A DNA stretch of 64,000 nucleotides from Nocardia sienata NBRC 100364 (GTDB taxonomy: Bacteria; Actinomycetota; Actinomycetes; Mycobacteriales; Mycobacteriaceae). Every line of letters begins with the position of its first letter. Positions within the stretch are counted from its first letter, which is position 1. This document shows positions 30,538 through 39,383 of this stretch, piece after piece. The translations under genes were made by a program, and so were the position numbers. The stretch covers positions 124,001 to 188,000 of the forward strand of contig NZ_BDBX01000005.1 in the NCBI RefSeq assembly GCF_001613205.1. The letters run 5' to 3'. Under the pieces are notes generated by a model, which saw only the letters and a list, made by a program, of their open reading frames with translations, made no database searches and was not told where the DNA came from.

Positions 30538-31245
30538 TCAATAACCGAGGTAGGCGCGCCGCACCGATTCGTCGCGGGCGAGGCTCTCCGCCGGGCGCTG
30601 GGCGACGACGCGACCGGCGTCGACGAGTACCGCCGACGTGCCGATATCGAGTGCGAGGTGGGCGTTCTGCTCGACGACGAGAATCGTGGTGCCGGTGTCC
30701 TCGTTGATCCGGGCGAGCGCCCGGAACACCTCCTGGGTGATGCGGGGCGCCAATCCGAGCGAAGGCTCGTCCAGCAGCAGCAGCCGCGGGCCGGCCACCA
30801 GGGCGCGGGCGATGGCGAGCATCTGCTGCTCGCCGCCGCTGAGCCCGGCCGCGGGCCGGCGCCGCCGCTCCCGCAGCCGCGGGAAGAAGTCGTACCACTG
30901 ATCGATCGCCCGCTCGGTGGCCGCGGTGGAGGTCGTGTATCCGCCGATCCGCAGGTTCTCCTCAACGGTCAGGTCGCCGAATGTTCCACGTCCCTGCGGC
31001 ACGTGCGCGACGCCGAGGCGAGCGATCCGATCCGTGCGCAGTCCGGAGATATCGCGCCCGTCGAACACGATCCGCCCGGTGGTGTGCACCATCGCGCAGA
31101 TCGACCGCAAGATCGTGGTCTTCCCGGCCCCGTTCGCGCCGAGCACCACCGTCACCTCACCGGCGGGCACCGCGAAGTCGATGCCGTGCAGTACTTCCGC
31201 GCTGCCGTAGCGAGCATGCAGCCCCTCGACGTCGAGCAGGTTCAC
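30538..31245 (-). CDS. livF: ABC transporter ATPase, LivF family
   Basis: 235 residues, GTG start overlapping the LivG stop. Walker A GANGAGKTT (~36-44), Q-loop PQGRGTFGDLTVEEN, signature LSGGEQQMLAIARAL, Walker B LLLLDEPSLGL, H-loop VEQNAH. QGRGTF after the Q-loop is typical for LivF. Confidence 0.95.
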   Translation of the reverse strand: MNLLDVEGLHARYGSAEVLHGIDFAVPAGEVTVVLGANGAGKTTILRSICAMVHTTGRIVFDGRDISGLRTDRIARLGVAHVPQGRGTFGDLTVEENLRIGGYTTSTAATERAIDQWYDFFPRLRERRRRPAAGLSGGEQQMLAIARALVAGPRLLLLDEPSLGLAPRITQEVFRALARINEDTGTTILVVEQNAHLALDIGTSAVLVDAGRVVAQRPAESLARDESVRRAYLGY

Positions 31246-32042
31246 GCCGCACCTCCCAGGTACGCTTCGACAACCTCGGGATGCGTTGCCACCTCGGCGG
31301 GTTCGCCCTCGGTGACCTTCTGACCGAAGTTGAGCACCACCACCCGGTCCGAGATCGACATCACCATGGCCATGTGGTGCTCGACGAGCAGCACCGAGAA
31401 TCCCCGTTCGTCACACAGGGCGCGGACCGTGGCGGCGAGTTCGAGCACCTCCTCGTGGATGAGCCCGTTCGCCGGTTCGTCGAGCATGAGCAGCCTCGGT
31501 TGCTGCATCAGTGCCCGGGCGAGCTCGATCCGTTTGAGGGTGCCGTAGGGCAGGTTTCCCGCCGGCTCCAGTCCGACGTGGGCGAGTTGCATCGAATCGA
31601 GCAGCGACCACGCCTGTTCGCGTTCGCGACGCTCCTCCCGCCGGGTCGCCGGCAGGCCGAGGGCGGTGCGGACGAACCCGGCCCGGGTGCGCGAGTACGC
31701 ACCGGTGAGCACGTTCTCCACCACCGACATCGTCGGGAACAGCCCGATGTTCTGGAAGGTGCGCGCGATCCCGGCGTCGGCGATCCCGGCCGCGGGCAGG
31801 GCCAGCAGATCGGTATCGCCGAAGGTGATACGTCCCGAATCCGGTTGGTAGAGCCGGCTGATGCAGTTGAACAGTGTCGTCTTGCCGGCACCGTTGGGGC
31901 CGATGAGCCCGACGATGCGGCCGGGCTCGATCGTGAAGGAGGGCCCGTCGAGCGCGACGACGCCCCCGAAGCGCAGGCGCACCTCCTCGACGCGCAGTGC
32001 GGGTACCGCTCCGGCGGCAGCTGCGTCGGGCACGGTCGTCAT
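31242..32042 (-). CDS. livG: ABC transporter ATPase, LivG family
   Basis: 266 residues from the ATG at 32042, overlapping the binding-protein stop. Walker A GPNGAGKTTLFN, Q-loop ARTFQNIGLFPTMSVVEN, a LivG-typical insert after it, Walker B RLLMLDEPANGL and H-loop VEHHMAMVMS. The signature motif is atypical (LPYGTLKRIELARAL where LSYGxQRxLExARAL is usual), retained as a functional-looking helix. Confidence 0.94.
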   Translation of the reverse strand: MTTVPDAAAAGAVPALRVEEVRLRFGGVVALDGPSFTIEPGRIVGLIGPNGAGKTTLFNCISRLYQPDSGRITFGDTDLLALPAAGIADAGIARTFQNIGLFPTMSVVENVLTGAYSRTRAGFVRTALGLPATRREERREREQAWSLLDSMQLAHVGLEPAGNLPYGTLKRIELARALMQQPRLLMLDEPANGLIHEEVLELAATVRALCDERGFSVLLVEHHMAMVMSISDRVVVLNFGQKVTEGEPAEVATHPEVVEAYLGGAA

Positions 32043-33273
32043 CCCTCGGTGCCGCGCGTGACCACAGCGTCGTAGTGCCAGCTGCCGTCGCGGAATGTCA
32101 TCGGTGCCATGGAGGTGATCACGTACGGGTAGTCCGGCGTGGTGTCGAAGGTGACGCCTTCGATGGACAGGTCGGTGGTGACACCCCGCATGTTCCCGAC
32201 CGCGTCGAGGAGGTCGGCGCGCGTGCAACCCTTCATTCGTTCGAGAGCGGTGACGAGCAGCTGCGCGGTGTTGTAGCCGGTGGCCGCGATGGTGTCGGTG
32301 GTTTTCACCTTGCCCGCGTTGCGCTCGGCGAACGCGCGCCAGTTCTGCACGCCCGGATGGGCGTCGTGCTCGGTGCTGCTGACGTCGTAGATCCAGTAGA
32401 AGGAGTGGATACCTTCCGCGGCTCCGGGACCGGCCGGCGCGAGCACGAAGTTGGTGTCGGTCGCGCCCGAGTAGATGTAGGTGTCGGGCTTCCAGCTCAG
32501 CTCGTTCGCCTTCTTCAGCGACTGGGTCACGAAGCTCGCGGTCGCGAAGTTGACGAAGACGTCGGCGCCGGAACTCGCGAGGTTGACGATCTGCGAGTCC
32601 ACCGACGGCGTCGTCTGCTCGTACGACTGCTCGGCGACGATCCGGGTCCCACTACTTCGAGGGCGGACTTCAGTGCGTCGAGGCTCCCGACACCGAGGCT
32701 GTCGTTCGGGTAGAGCACCGCGATCTTCGCCTGCGGATGGTCGCGCCGGATCTGTCGGGCTCGTTCCGAGACCTCCCATCCGGTCTGCGGATTCACCGCT
32801 CCGGCGACGACGGGGCGCTTGTCGTGCGTGGTGAGGAGTTCGTCGGTACCGGTCATCGGGAACACCAGCGGCACGTTCTTCTGGGTCAGGTAATCGACGA
32901 CGGCGAGGGTCGAGGCGGTACCGATCAGATTCTGGATGGCGAACACCTGGTCCTGCTCGACCAGTGACCGCACATTGCCGACGGTGCGCGCGGGGTCGTA
33001 GCCGTCGTCCATCGCGGTGTACACGATCTCGCGGGATTTGCCGTCGCCCATCGCGACTCCGCCCGCGGCGTTGATCTCGTCGAACAGCGCGGTCGCCGCG
33101 GTGGCCTGCGCACCGGCGACGGATTGCATGAGGCTGGTACCGAACCTGATCTCGGTATCGGTGATGCCGGGATCGCAATCGCCCGACGCGGTCGCGGTGT
33201 CGCGACCCGAGCAGGCGGTGAGGGCGGCGGTGGCGCACAGAGCTGTCAGGCCCACGGCGAGAGTACGTTTCAT
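32039..33273 (-). pseudogene. Branched-chain amino acid-type substrate-binding lipoprotein, frameshifted
   Basis: Two frames together give one periplasmic-binding-protein (Peripla_BP_6 type) of ~411 residues. Frame one starts at 33273 with a lipoprotein signal (ALTAC, lipidated Cys ~21) and runs to ..DALKSALEVV. The other continues GTRIVAEQSYEQTTPSVDS to the stop at 32039. The break is at a GGG (minus strand, plus-strand 32648-32650): one extra G gives EVVGTRIVAE with no loss of sequence. All downstream transporter genes are intact and overlapping, so a base-call error or a very recent mutation is more likely than old decay. First gene of the Liv unit. Confidence 0.85.
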
Positions 33274-33439
33274 GGTCGTTCCCAGGGTGCGAAGGGGGCG
33301 GAAAGCAGGAGAGGTCGCCGCAGCGTGGGTTGCGGCGGCGAGGGATCGGAACGGGTCGTGATCAGGCGCGCGGATCGATCCCCGGTTCGCACCTATCGGT
33401 TACGGATGCGGTCATGCTGCCTCCTCGGCACTTCCGTTT

Positions 33440-33458
33440 TCTGACGTGACAGTCATGT
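33440..33458. promoter_or_regulatory. Imperfect 19-bp palindrome upstream of the Liv operon
   Basis: TGACGTGACAGTCATGTCA is nearly its own reverse complement. Read on the minus strand it overlaps a TTGACA-like -35 (33459-33454), ~180 bp upstream of the binding-protein start. A regulator site for the transporter is plausible; no matching -10 is clear. Confidence 0.4.
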
Positions 33459-34253
33459 CAACTTGTGGAAGTGTGACCGGCAACACGAGACCTGTCAACC
33501 ACCCGGGCGATCGCCACCGGACCTATCAGGCCGAACAGAACAATGGCGCCCCTCAACGGCCGGTCCGGCGGCGACCGCGCCGGAGAGCACCGAGATCCAG
33601 CCCGGCCGCGGCATCGGCGCCCACTCCCCGGTCGGCACGCTCCCGGGCAGACCGTCCGCATTCCCCACGGAATCGGAGTTCCGCGCGCGGCGTGGGCCGA
33701 GAATGTTCCATTTGGCTCGGACTGATTGTTATCTGCGACCAACACCGGACTCGACCCTATGATGATCATTGCGTTTCGGGGGACGAAGTCGAACTGCAAA
33801 ATCCCGAGCGTGCAGTATTCACGTGACAGCAACCCATCCTGCGCCCAGAAAGAACAATGACTACCTGTTGCCTGCCTTCGACCATGCGGAACCCGACGCT
33901 CCCGCCGCCTTTATGTCGTAACAGCGAAGACTGTTTCTGACTACTTGCGCCCCGATCGATGACACGGAGCGAAAACCCGCACTGTCGGCGTCGAATTGCG
34001 CAGTTCCTGCTTCTCGCGGCGCCGGAAAACGGACGCCACAACGTCGGAAGAAGACGGCGGCGCGAGCGAAAGGCTAAGGTGGACAACCCTCTTGATGGTC
34101 TGCGTAAGGCGCTACTCCAGCGAATGGTCGACGCCGCCCGAAGCATCGGAGCGGGCGCGAGCAAAGCGACAAAGGACACCAGTGGTAAAGTCCGCGGCGG
34201 GGTAAATCATATTGCCGATGATACGGACTCGAACGCGAGTAAGGGGATTTCAC
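33459..34253. other. Low-GC stretch without a convincing gene
   Basis: About 800 bp, visibly less GC-rich than its neighbours. From 34077 a plus frame reads VDNPLDGLRKALLQRMVDAA and continues with an Ala/Gly/Lys-rich linker-like stretch up to ~34250; it could be the eroded linker of a longer secreted toxin whose tip is the next gene. Third-position GC there is only moderate, so I do not call it coding. Confidence 0.35.
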
Positions 34254-35029
34254 ATGAACGACCCGATTCCGGAACTGGCGCGACCGGAGCGCGAGGAGTT
34301 CTGGAGAACCCTGGGCTGGAAACCGGATCTCCCGGAGCCGGAACGCCGGCTGATCGAGGAGCGCTGGACGGACGAGGCGATTCACATGGCGAAGTTCTAC
34401 GGGTTCTGAATTTCGGCGACCGCGAGATCCGTCCCATTGCGGAACACACCCTCCCGGATGATTACGCCGCATTTCTTCGTGAACACGGCCGGAGCACGCC
34501 GAAGCTGTACGAATTGGATCCCGCCGATGCCGATTATTTCCGTAGTCAGATGCAGGCGCTGAAGGACAGCAGTCGCTATTCCGCCTCGGTCAATGTGCAC
34601 AGTCTGGAGGAATACCGCAATATGCGGCTGTTCGTCACCGACGACGGGAAGGCCGGTGGCGCGCTACGGGGTGACGAACTGTTGTCACTGTGGGCACACA
34701 AGGACGGTGCACACCCACATGTATCGAGCGCTCTGCTGGGCCTTCGCGTGTCCCTGGGCGGACGGATCCTCAACTGTTTCGACACCGTACTACCCGACCT
34801 GTACTCCTTTTGTGGCTTCAAGCCGGTCGCACGCTTGCCATGGGACGACCGCTATGCGCCGGAGGGGTGGGATTACGACACCTACAGCCGGTACAACGGG
34901 GGGCGGCCCGACGTCGTCTTCATGACCTACGACCCCGATCGTCTCGGCTCGAGATACGAACCGGGCAGCGGAACCGTCGTCGACAGCTACGACGACGGCG
35001 TCGCGGCCGCCCGCCGAGCATACGAATGA
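34254..35029 (+). CDS. GNAT-like (possibly toxin-derived) protein, apparently frameshifted
   Basis: An ATG at 34254 with AAGGGG 7 nt upstream opens a 51-codon frame (EEFWRTLGWKPDLPEPERRL ... HMAKFYG) with high third-position GC. It stops at 34407-34409. The domain then continues in the -1 frame with no start codon near: FGDREIRPIAEHTL, and later LNCFDTVLPDLYSFCGFKPV, PWDDRYAPEGWDY and GRPDVVFMTYDP. One extra G in the GGG at 34401-34403 would join them as KFYGVLNFGDREI, giving ~258 residues. The C-terminal pattern resembles GNAT-like domains at the ends of polymorphic toxins and phage head proteins; the assignment is tentative. Alternatively the -1 frame alone, open from 33959, is the gene. 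Confidence 0.5.
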
Positions 35030-35049
35030 CCGGCCGTACGGTTCCGGTC

Positions 35050-35095
35050 AACCTGAGCTTAACCATCGCTTCAGGTTTTCACCGAGGGATATAAC
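35050..35095 (+). promoter_or_regulatory. Dyad and -10 of the ECF/SAHH-like operon
   Basis: AACCTGAGC (35050-35058), 9 bp, GCTTCAGGTT (35068-35077) is an inverted repeat. TATAAC (35090-35095) is a good -10, placing the transcript start at ~35102-35104, on or next to the GTG at 35104; the first gene would be leaderless. The dyad covers the -35 region, as an operator would. It could alternatively be the terminator hairpin of the preceding gene. Confidence 0.45.
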
Positions 35096-35103
35096 GAATC
35101 CTT

Positions 35104-35919
35104 GTGCCAGGAAACCGATTTCGTGCCCCAAGTCTCCACCGGGCAGTGACGCGCCTCGCAGACCGCAAGGAGCTTGCCGAACGTTTGCGATATCCGGTCG
35201 CCGCTGCCTCGGTCGATGCCTCCACCGCGGCCTCGATCGAGGCGCTGTGGTCCCAACTGACGCACTCGGGTGCGCCGACCGCACCCGGACATACGGAGGA
35301 GTTTCCCGTCGGGAACGAGATCTTCGCTTTCTCTGTGGTGCTCGGCCGGTTCGAAACGTGGGCCTGGGCCGATCTGATACTGAGTTCCCTTGCCCGGGAG
35401 ACGAACCTACTGCTGCCCGGCACCCGCATTCTGCTGCTGGGTACCGGCACTCTCGCCGATGCGCTGGCGAGTGCGATCGCGCGCTTCGGCGGTCGGCTCG
35501 AAGTCGCTGCCCAGGACCCCGTCGGACTGATCGATATCGCGGGCCGTCACGGCGTTCCGGTATGGACCGTCACGGACGGGGAAATCGTCTCGAGCGGTAT
35601 CGATATCGTCCTGGCCACCGGACGAAATCACCCCCCGTTGGTTCGAGAGGCGATCACGCCGACGCAACGACCGCTCGTGGCCGTCGATGCCACCGCTCCG
35701 GGGCCTACGGACGGTTACACCGCTGTCGGTGAAACGGTCGGTACGGTGCGGGGTCTGACCGAATTATCCGGGGCGCGGCCCATCTTCGTGGTGCCGCGGC
35801 CGTCGCCCGCCGCCCTGGGCAGTGTCGGCGCGGATATCAGGGCTCTCTACGCGGTATTACGGTCCGCCCTGGAGCCGGGCGACGCCGACGTCGCCTTGGC
35901 GGAGGTGTTGCTGGCATGA
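35104..35919 (+). CDS. Rossmann-fold protein with a reduced SAHH-like layout
   Basis: 271 residues from a GTG. Residues ~105-125 read PGTRILLLGTGTLADALASA, a nucleotide-binding beta-alpha-beta with GTGTLA where GxGxxG is usual; the surrounding order (strand, DP.., ..GVPV) parallels the NAD domain of the next gene's product. The N-terminal ~100 residues are not recognisable to me. It overlaps the SAHH-like gene by 4 nt, so the two are made together and may form a complex. It could be a degenerate, non-catalytic partner. Function unknown. Confidence 0.7.
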   Translation: MPGNRFRAPSLHRAVTRLADRKELAERLRYPVAAASVDASTAASIEALWSQLTHSGAPTAPGHTEEFPVGNEIFAFSVVLGRFETWAWADLILSSLARETNLLLPGTRILLLGTGTLADALASAIARFGGRLEVAAQDPVGLIDIAGRHGVPVWTVTDGEIVSSGIDIVLATGRNHPPLVREAITPTQRPLVAVDATAPGPTDGYTAVGETVGTVRGLTELSGARPIFVVPRPSPAALGSVGADIRALYAVLRSALEPGDADVALAEVLLA

Positions 35920-37133
35920 ACTCGGCCGTACAGACGCCCGGTGCGTGGCGGCACGGGCAAGAGAAGATCGACTGGGCACGTCGGTTCATGCCGGTGACCG
36001 AAACTCTCGCCGACGAACTCCTTCGCGCACGGACCCTCGCCGGGCTACGGGTGGGGTTATCGCTGGTCCTGGAACCCAAAACCGCCAACCTGGCAGTGCG
36101 GTTGGCCGAGGCCGGCGCCGATGTGTCGGTGGTGTGTCGCGCGGTGAACACTCGTGACGATGTGGCAGCCGCCCTGGACCGGGCGGGTATCGCCGTTTTC
36201 GCTCGATCCGACGCATCCGCCGCGACCGAGCAGCTCCTCCGGACCGAGTTCCTCGAGCGCCGCCAGCACATACTCGTCGACGACGGCGCGCGCTCGATCC
36301 GCCTGGCGCATTCGGCATCCGACGATGTCCTCGCGGCCCTCCGTGGCGCGTCCGAAGAGACAACCAGTGGTCTGCGCCCCCTGCGAGCGATGGCCGAAGC
36401 GGGACGGTTGCGGTTTCCGGTGGTCGCGGCCAATGACGCACGCAGCAAAACCCTGTTCGACAACGATCACGGCACCGGGCAGTCGACAGTTCTCACCATC
36501 GCCGATCTCCTAGGCACGGTGCTGACCGGAAAATCGGTCGTTGTTGCGGGCTACGGCTACGTGGGACGCGGTGTGGCGCGTTCGGCGCGCGCCCTCGGCG
36601 CGCGGACCACCGTGGCCGAGATCGACCCGATCCGGGCACTCGAGGCGCTGCACGCCGGCTATCGGGTCGCGCCGCTTGTGGAGGCCGCGGCCGACGCCGA
36701 CATACTGATCTCCGCGACCGGCTTCGCCCATACCGTGGATGTCGAGCATCTCTCGGCGCTCCCGGATGGCGCGGCGGTCGCGGTGGCCGGCGGTGTCGAC
36801 CAGGAAATAGCCCTCGAGGCCGCATTCGAGGCGGGGGCGTCGACGCGGCGCACCGGCGATCGCATCGATGAAGTATCCCTGCCCAACGGACGCACCGTCC
36901 TCGTCCTCGACAACGGTGGTTGCATCAACTGCACGGCGGGTGAGGGCAATCCGATCGAGATAATGGATCTCTCGTTCGGTGTCCAGTTACTGGCGGTCGA
37001 ATACCTGGCCATCGAAGGCGGCGGACTCGCCGCCGAGGTCCATGCGCTCCCGGCCTCGGTCGATGCCCGGGTGGCCCACGCCAAGCTCCGCGGCGCGGGG
37101 GTCCGGATAGACACCGAGGAGGCGGTTCGATGA
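35916..37133 (+). CDS. S-adenosylhomocysteine hydrolase-like protein with altered active site
   Basis: 405 residues, the length of archaeal/Thermotoga-type AdoHcyases, without the ~40-residue insertion of most bacterial SahH. NAD site: VVVAGYGYVGRGVA (209-222). Retained catalytic positions by comparison with human SAHH: D122/D123 (D131), E148 (E156), K178 (K186), D182 and N183 (D190, N191). Changed: V51 where His55 sits, G293 for His301, N345 for His353. The nucleoside-contact histidines are therefore gone while the NAD redox machinery stays, so a different substrate is likely. Overlaps both neighbours by 4 nt. Confidence 0.85.
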   Translation: MNSAVQTPGAWRHGQEKIDWARRFMPVTETLADELLRARTLAGLRVGLSLVLEPKTANLAVRLAEAGADVSVVCRAVNTRDDVAAALDRAGIAVFARSDASAATEQLLRTEFLERRQHILVDDGARSIRLAHSASDDVLAALRGASEETTSGLRPLRAMAEAGRLRFPVVAANDARSKTLFDNDHGTGQSTVLTIADLLGTVLTGKSVVVAGYGYVGRGVARSARALGARTTVAEIDPIRALEALHAGYRVAPLVEAAADADILISATGFAHTVDVEHLSALPDGAAVAVAGGVDQEIALEAAFEAGASTRRTGDRIDEVSLPNGRTVLVLDNGGCINCTAGEGNPIEIMDLSFGVQLLAVEYLAIEGGGLAAEVHALPASVDARVAHAKLRGAGVRIDTEEAVR

Positions 37134-38836
37134 CCGCGCTGATCGCTCTCGACGATGTCACCGTCACATACTCCTCGTCCGCGGTACCCGCGCTGTACGG
37201 AGTGAGTTTCCGGATCGATCCGGGCGAGTTGGTCTTGATCACCGGCCCGTCCGGATGCGGCAAGAGCACCTTGATGCGCGTGATCAACGGTTTGGTCCCC
37301 CGTGCCTACAACGCCGAGGTCACCGGTGCGGTCACCGTGGCCGGTACGCCCGCCTCGACGCTGAGCGTCGGGCAGATCTCCGAAACCGTGGGCACGGTAC
37401 TCCAGGATCCGGCGAAACAGGTGGTGGGCCATTCGGTGACCGCCGATATCGCTTTCGGGCCGGAGAACCGCCGGCTGGATCCGGGCGAGATACGAGCACG
37501 CGTACAACGGGTCGCGGAAACACTCGGTTTGTCCGCGGAGCTGCTCGCCGCGGGAACACACGAATTATCCGGCGGCCAACTGCAACTTGTCGCGTTCGCC
37601 GGCATTCTCGTACTGGAGCCGCGCGTCATCATCGTGGACGAGCCGCTGGCCAATCTGGACCCCGATGCGGCAGTACAGGTCCTGCGTGCCCTGCGCGAGT
37701 ATGTCGATCGCGGTGGCGCCGGTGTGGTGATCGAACACCGGGTGGACGAGGTTCTCCCGGTGGAACCGGATCGCGTGGTGTTTCTCGATCGCGGCCGGAT
37801 CACCTACTCCGGCGACGTCCCGGGATTTCTGCGCACAGCCGATCCCGAGGTGGTGCGGTTACCGTTCGAAACCCTGATCGCGCGCGCCGACGCCCTCGGC
37901 CCCCAGCACCGGCCGGGCCGGCGACCCACCGGCGAGTCGCGCGTGCGGTACACGAACGCCCGGTTGGGTTACGGGACCACCGCTGTTTTCGACGGCGTCA
38001 CCGCCGATCTGGCGGCCGGGGAGCGTATCGCCGTCCTGGGGCACAACGGCGCGGGAAAATCGACGCTGCTGCGCGCCGCGGTGGGGTTGGTGGAGGTATC
38101 GGCCGGTGCCGTGGAATTGGACGGCCGCCCCGTCGACAGCTACCCGGCAACACAGCTGGCCGCCGCGAGCGGATACCTGTTCCAGAATCCCGCGCTGGCC
38201 TTCTTCGCCGCCACCGTCGCCGACGAACTGGCCTTCGGCCCCCGAAACCTGGGTGTGGAGGCCGGGGAAATAGAGAAGATCTCGGGGCAAGTGCTGGAAA
38301 TGGTCGGTCTGGCCGATGAGCCCGACATTCTGAACAGACCTCCGCGAACGCTGTCGTTCGGTCAGCAACGCAGACTCGCGCTCGCCCTGGCACTGACCCT
38401 GCGTCCCCGCACCCTGATACTCGACGAACCCACCGCGGGACAGGACCTGCGCTCGGCGGCCCGCTTTCTCGATGCCATTTCGACCCTGCCCGATGTGGAC
38501 AGCATCTATCTGATCACCCACGACATAGACCTCGCCCTGTGGCGCTCGGACCGACTGCTCGTCGTCGCGGGCGGCCGGATCCTCGCCGACGGTACTCCGT
38601 ACGAAATCGTTCACGACACGTCGCTGTGGCACAGCGGTAGCCCCGCCACCGAGCGCGCGGTACTCCGCGAAACCGATTATGTCCGGGCCGCGCGTAGCTC
38701 TCGTTCGGCACCGGGTCCGATTCCGCCCCCGAACATCCTCGCCCGAGAACTCGGCTCGGCTCGTTCGGCAGAAGAAACCATTCCCGCGGGAAGTTCCGCA
38801 CAGACGAAGAGGAGCACCGCGCATGACCGCGGTTAG
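37130..38836 (+). CDS. ECF transporter double ATPase (EcfA-A' fusion)
   Basis: 568 residues with two ABC domains. First: Walker A GPSGCGKST (~40-48), Q-loop LQDPAKQ, signature LSGGQLQ, Walker B VIIVDEP. Second (from ~265): Walker A GHNGAGKST, Q-loop FQNPALAFF, signature LSFGQQ, Walker B LILDEPTAGQD. This is the fused A-component of group II ECF importers. The last ~70 residues are a polar tail. The ATG overlaps the SAHH-like stop. Confidence 0.93.
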   Translation: MTALIALDDVTVTYSSSAVPALYGVSFRIDPGELVLITGPSGCGKSTLMRVINGLVPRAYNAEVTGAVTVAGTPASTLSVGQISETVGTVLQDPAKQVVGHSVTADIAFGPENRRLDPGEIRARVQRVAETLGLSAELLAAGTHELSGGQLQLVAFAGILVLEPRVIIVDEPLANLDPDAAVQVLRALREYVDRGGAGVVIEHRVDEVLPVEPDRVVFLDRGRITYSGDVPGFLRTADPEVVRLPFETLIARADALGPQHRPGRRPTGESRVRYTNARLGYGTTAVFDGVTADLAAGERIAVLGHNGAGKSTLLRAAVGLVEVSAGAVELDGRPVDSYPATQLAAASGYLFQNPALAFFAATVADELAFGPRNLGVEAGEIEKISGQVLEMVGLADEPDILNRPPRTLSFGQQRRLALALALTLRPRTLILDEPTAGQDLRSAARFLDAISTLPDVDSIYLITHDIDLALWRSDRLLVVAGGRILADGTPYEIVHDTSLWHSGSPATERAVLRETDYVRAARSSRSAPGPIPPPNILARELGSARSAEETIPAGSSAQTKRSTAHDRG

Positions 38837-39383
38837 AGATGTGATCACCCGGCCCTGGCATGTCGATTCTCGAACCGTGGTGTTCGGAGCGGTCGGCGCG
38901 GCACTCTACGGTGCGCTCGGGATATTCAGCTTCATCCTGCCGGGCACGGCGAATGTCGCCATCCGCCCGGCGCTGGCTCTCGTGCCCTTCGTCGGTATCA
39001 GGTTCGGGCCGGTTGCCGGTTTCTTCACCGGTGTGGTGGGAACCGCGATCACCGATCAGATCCAAGGATTCGGTTTTCTGACCTTCTGGAACTGGAGCCT
39101 GGCCAACGGCCTGATAGGTGTGATCGCGAGCCTGCTCTCCCACTACCTCCCCGCGGCGAAAGGCAAATCGCTCCAGGCCGTTCGCCTGGCGGGACTGACC
39201 TTCGTCGCGGTAGCGGCCGGTCTGGCGTTCACCATCACCGAGGTTCTCCTCGGACATACTTTCGTCTACTGGTTCACCGGTGCCTACCTCCCGGCCGTCG
39301 CCACGACGGCTACGGTGTCCCTGCTCCTGGTGCCCGTGCTGGACCGGGCGTGGCAGCCGCTGGCGAACCGTGCGGGGCGATAG
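38823..39383 (+). CDS. ECF transporter substrate-binding (S) component
   Basis: 186 residues; the ATG lies 14 nt inside the ATPase gene. Five or six hydrophobic segments. The block GIRFGPVAGFFTGVVGTAIT and then FLTFWNWSLANGLIGVIASL resembles COG4720/PF07155-type S components. S components set specificity, but the ligand cannot be read from sequence; operon context suggests a nucleoside-like compound. Confidence 0.85.
   Translation: MTAVRDVITRPWHVDSRTVVFGAVGAALYGALGIFSFILPGTANVAIRPALALVPFVGIRFGPVAGFFTGVVGTAITDQIQGFGFLTFWNWSLANGLIGVIASLLSHYLPAAKGKSLQAVRLAGLTFVAVAAGLAFTITEVLLGHTFVYWFTGAYLPAVATTATVSLLLVPVLDRAWQPLANRAGR

Noticed and set aside
33959..35029. A single 356-codon gene covering the low-GC stretch and the GNAT-like domain
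   Set aside because: Between 34254 and 34406 this frame has poor third-position GC, while the alternative frame has high GC3, a good SD and a protein-like sequence; kept only as an alternative.
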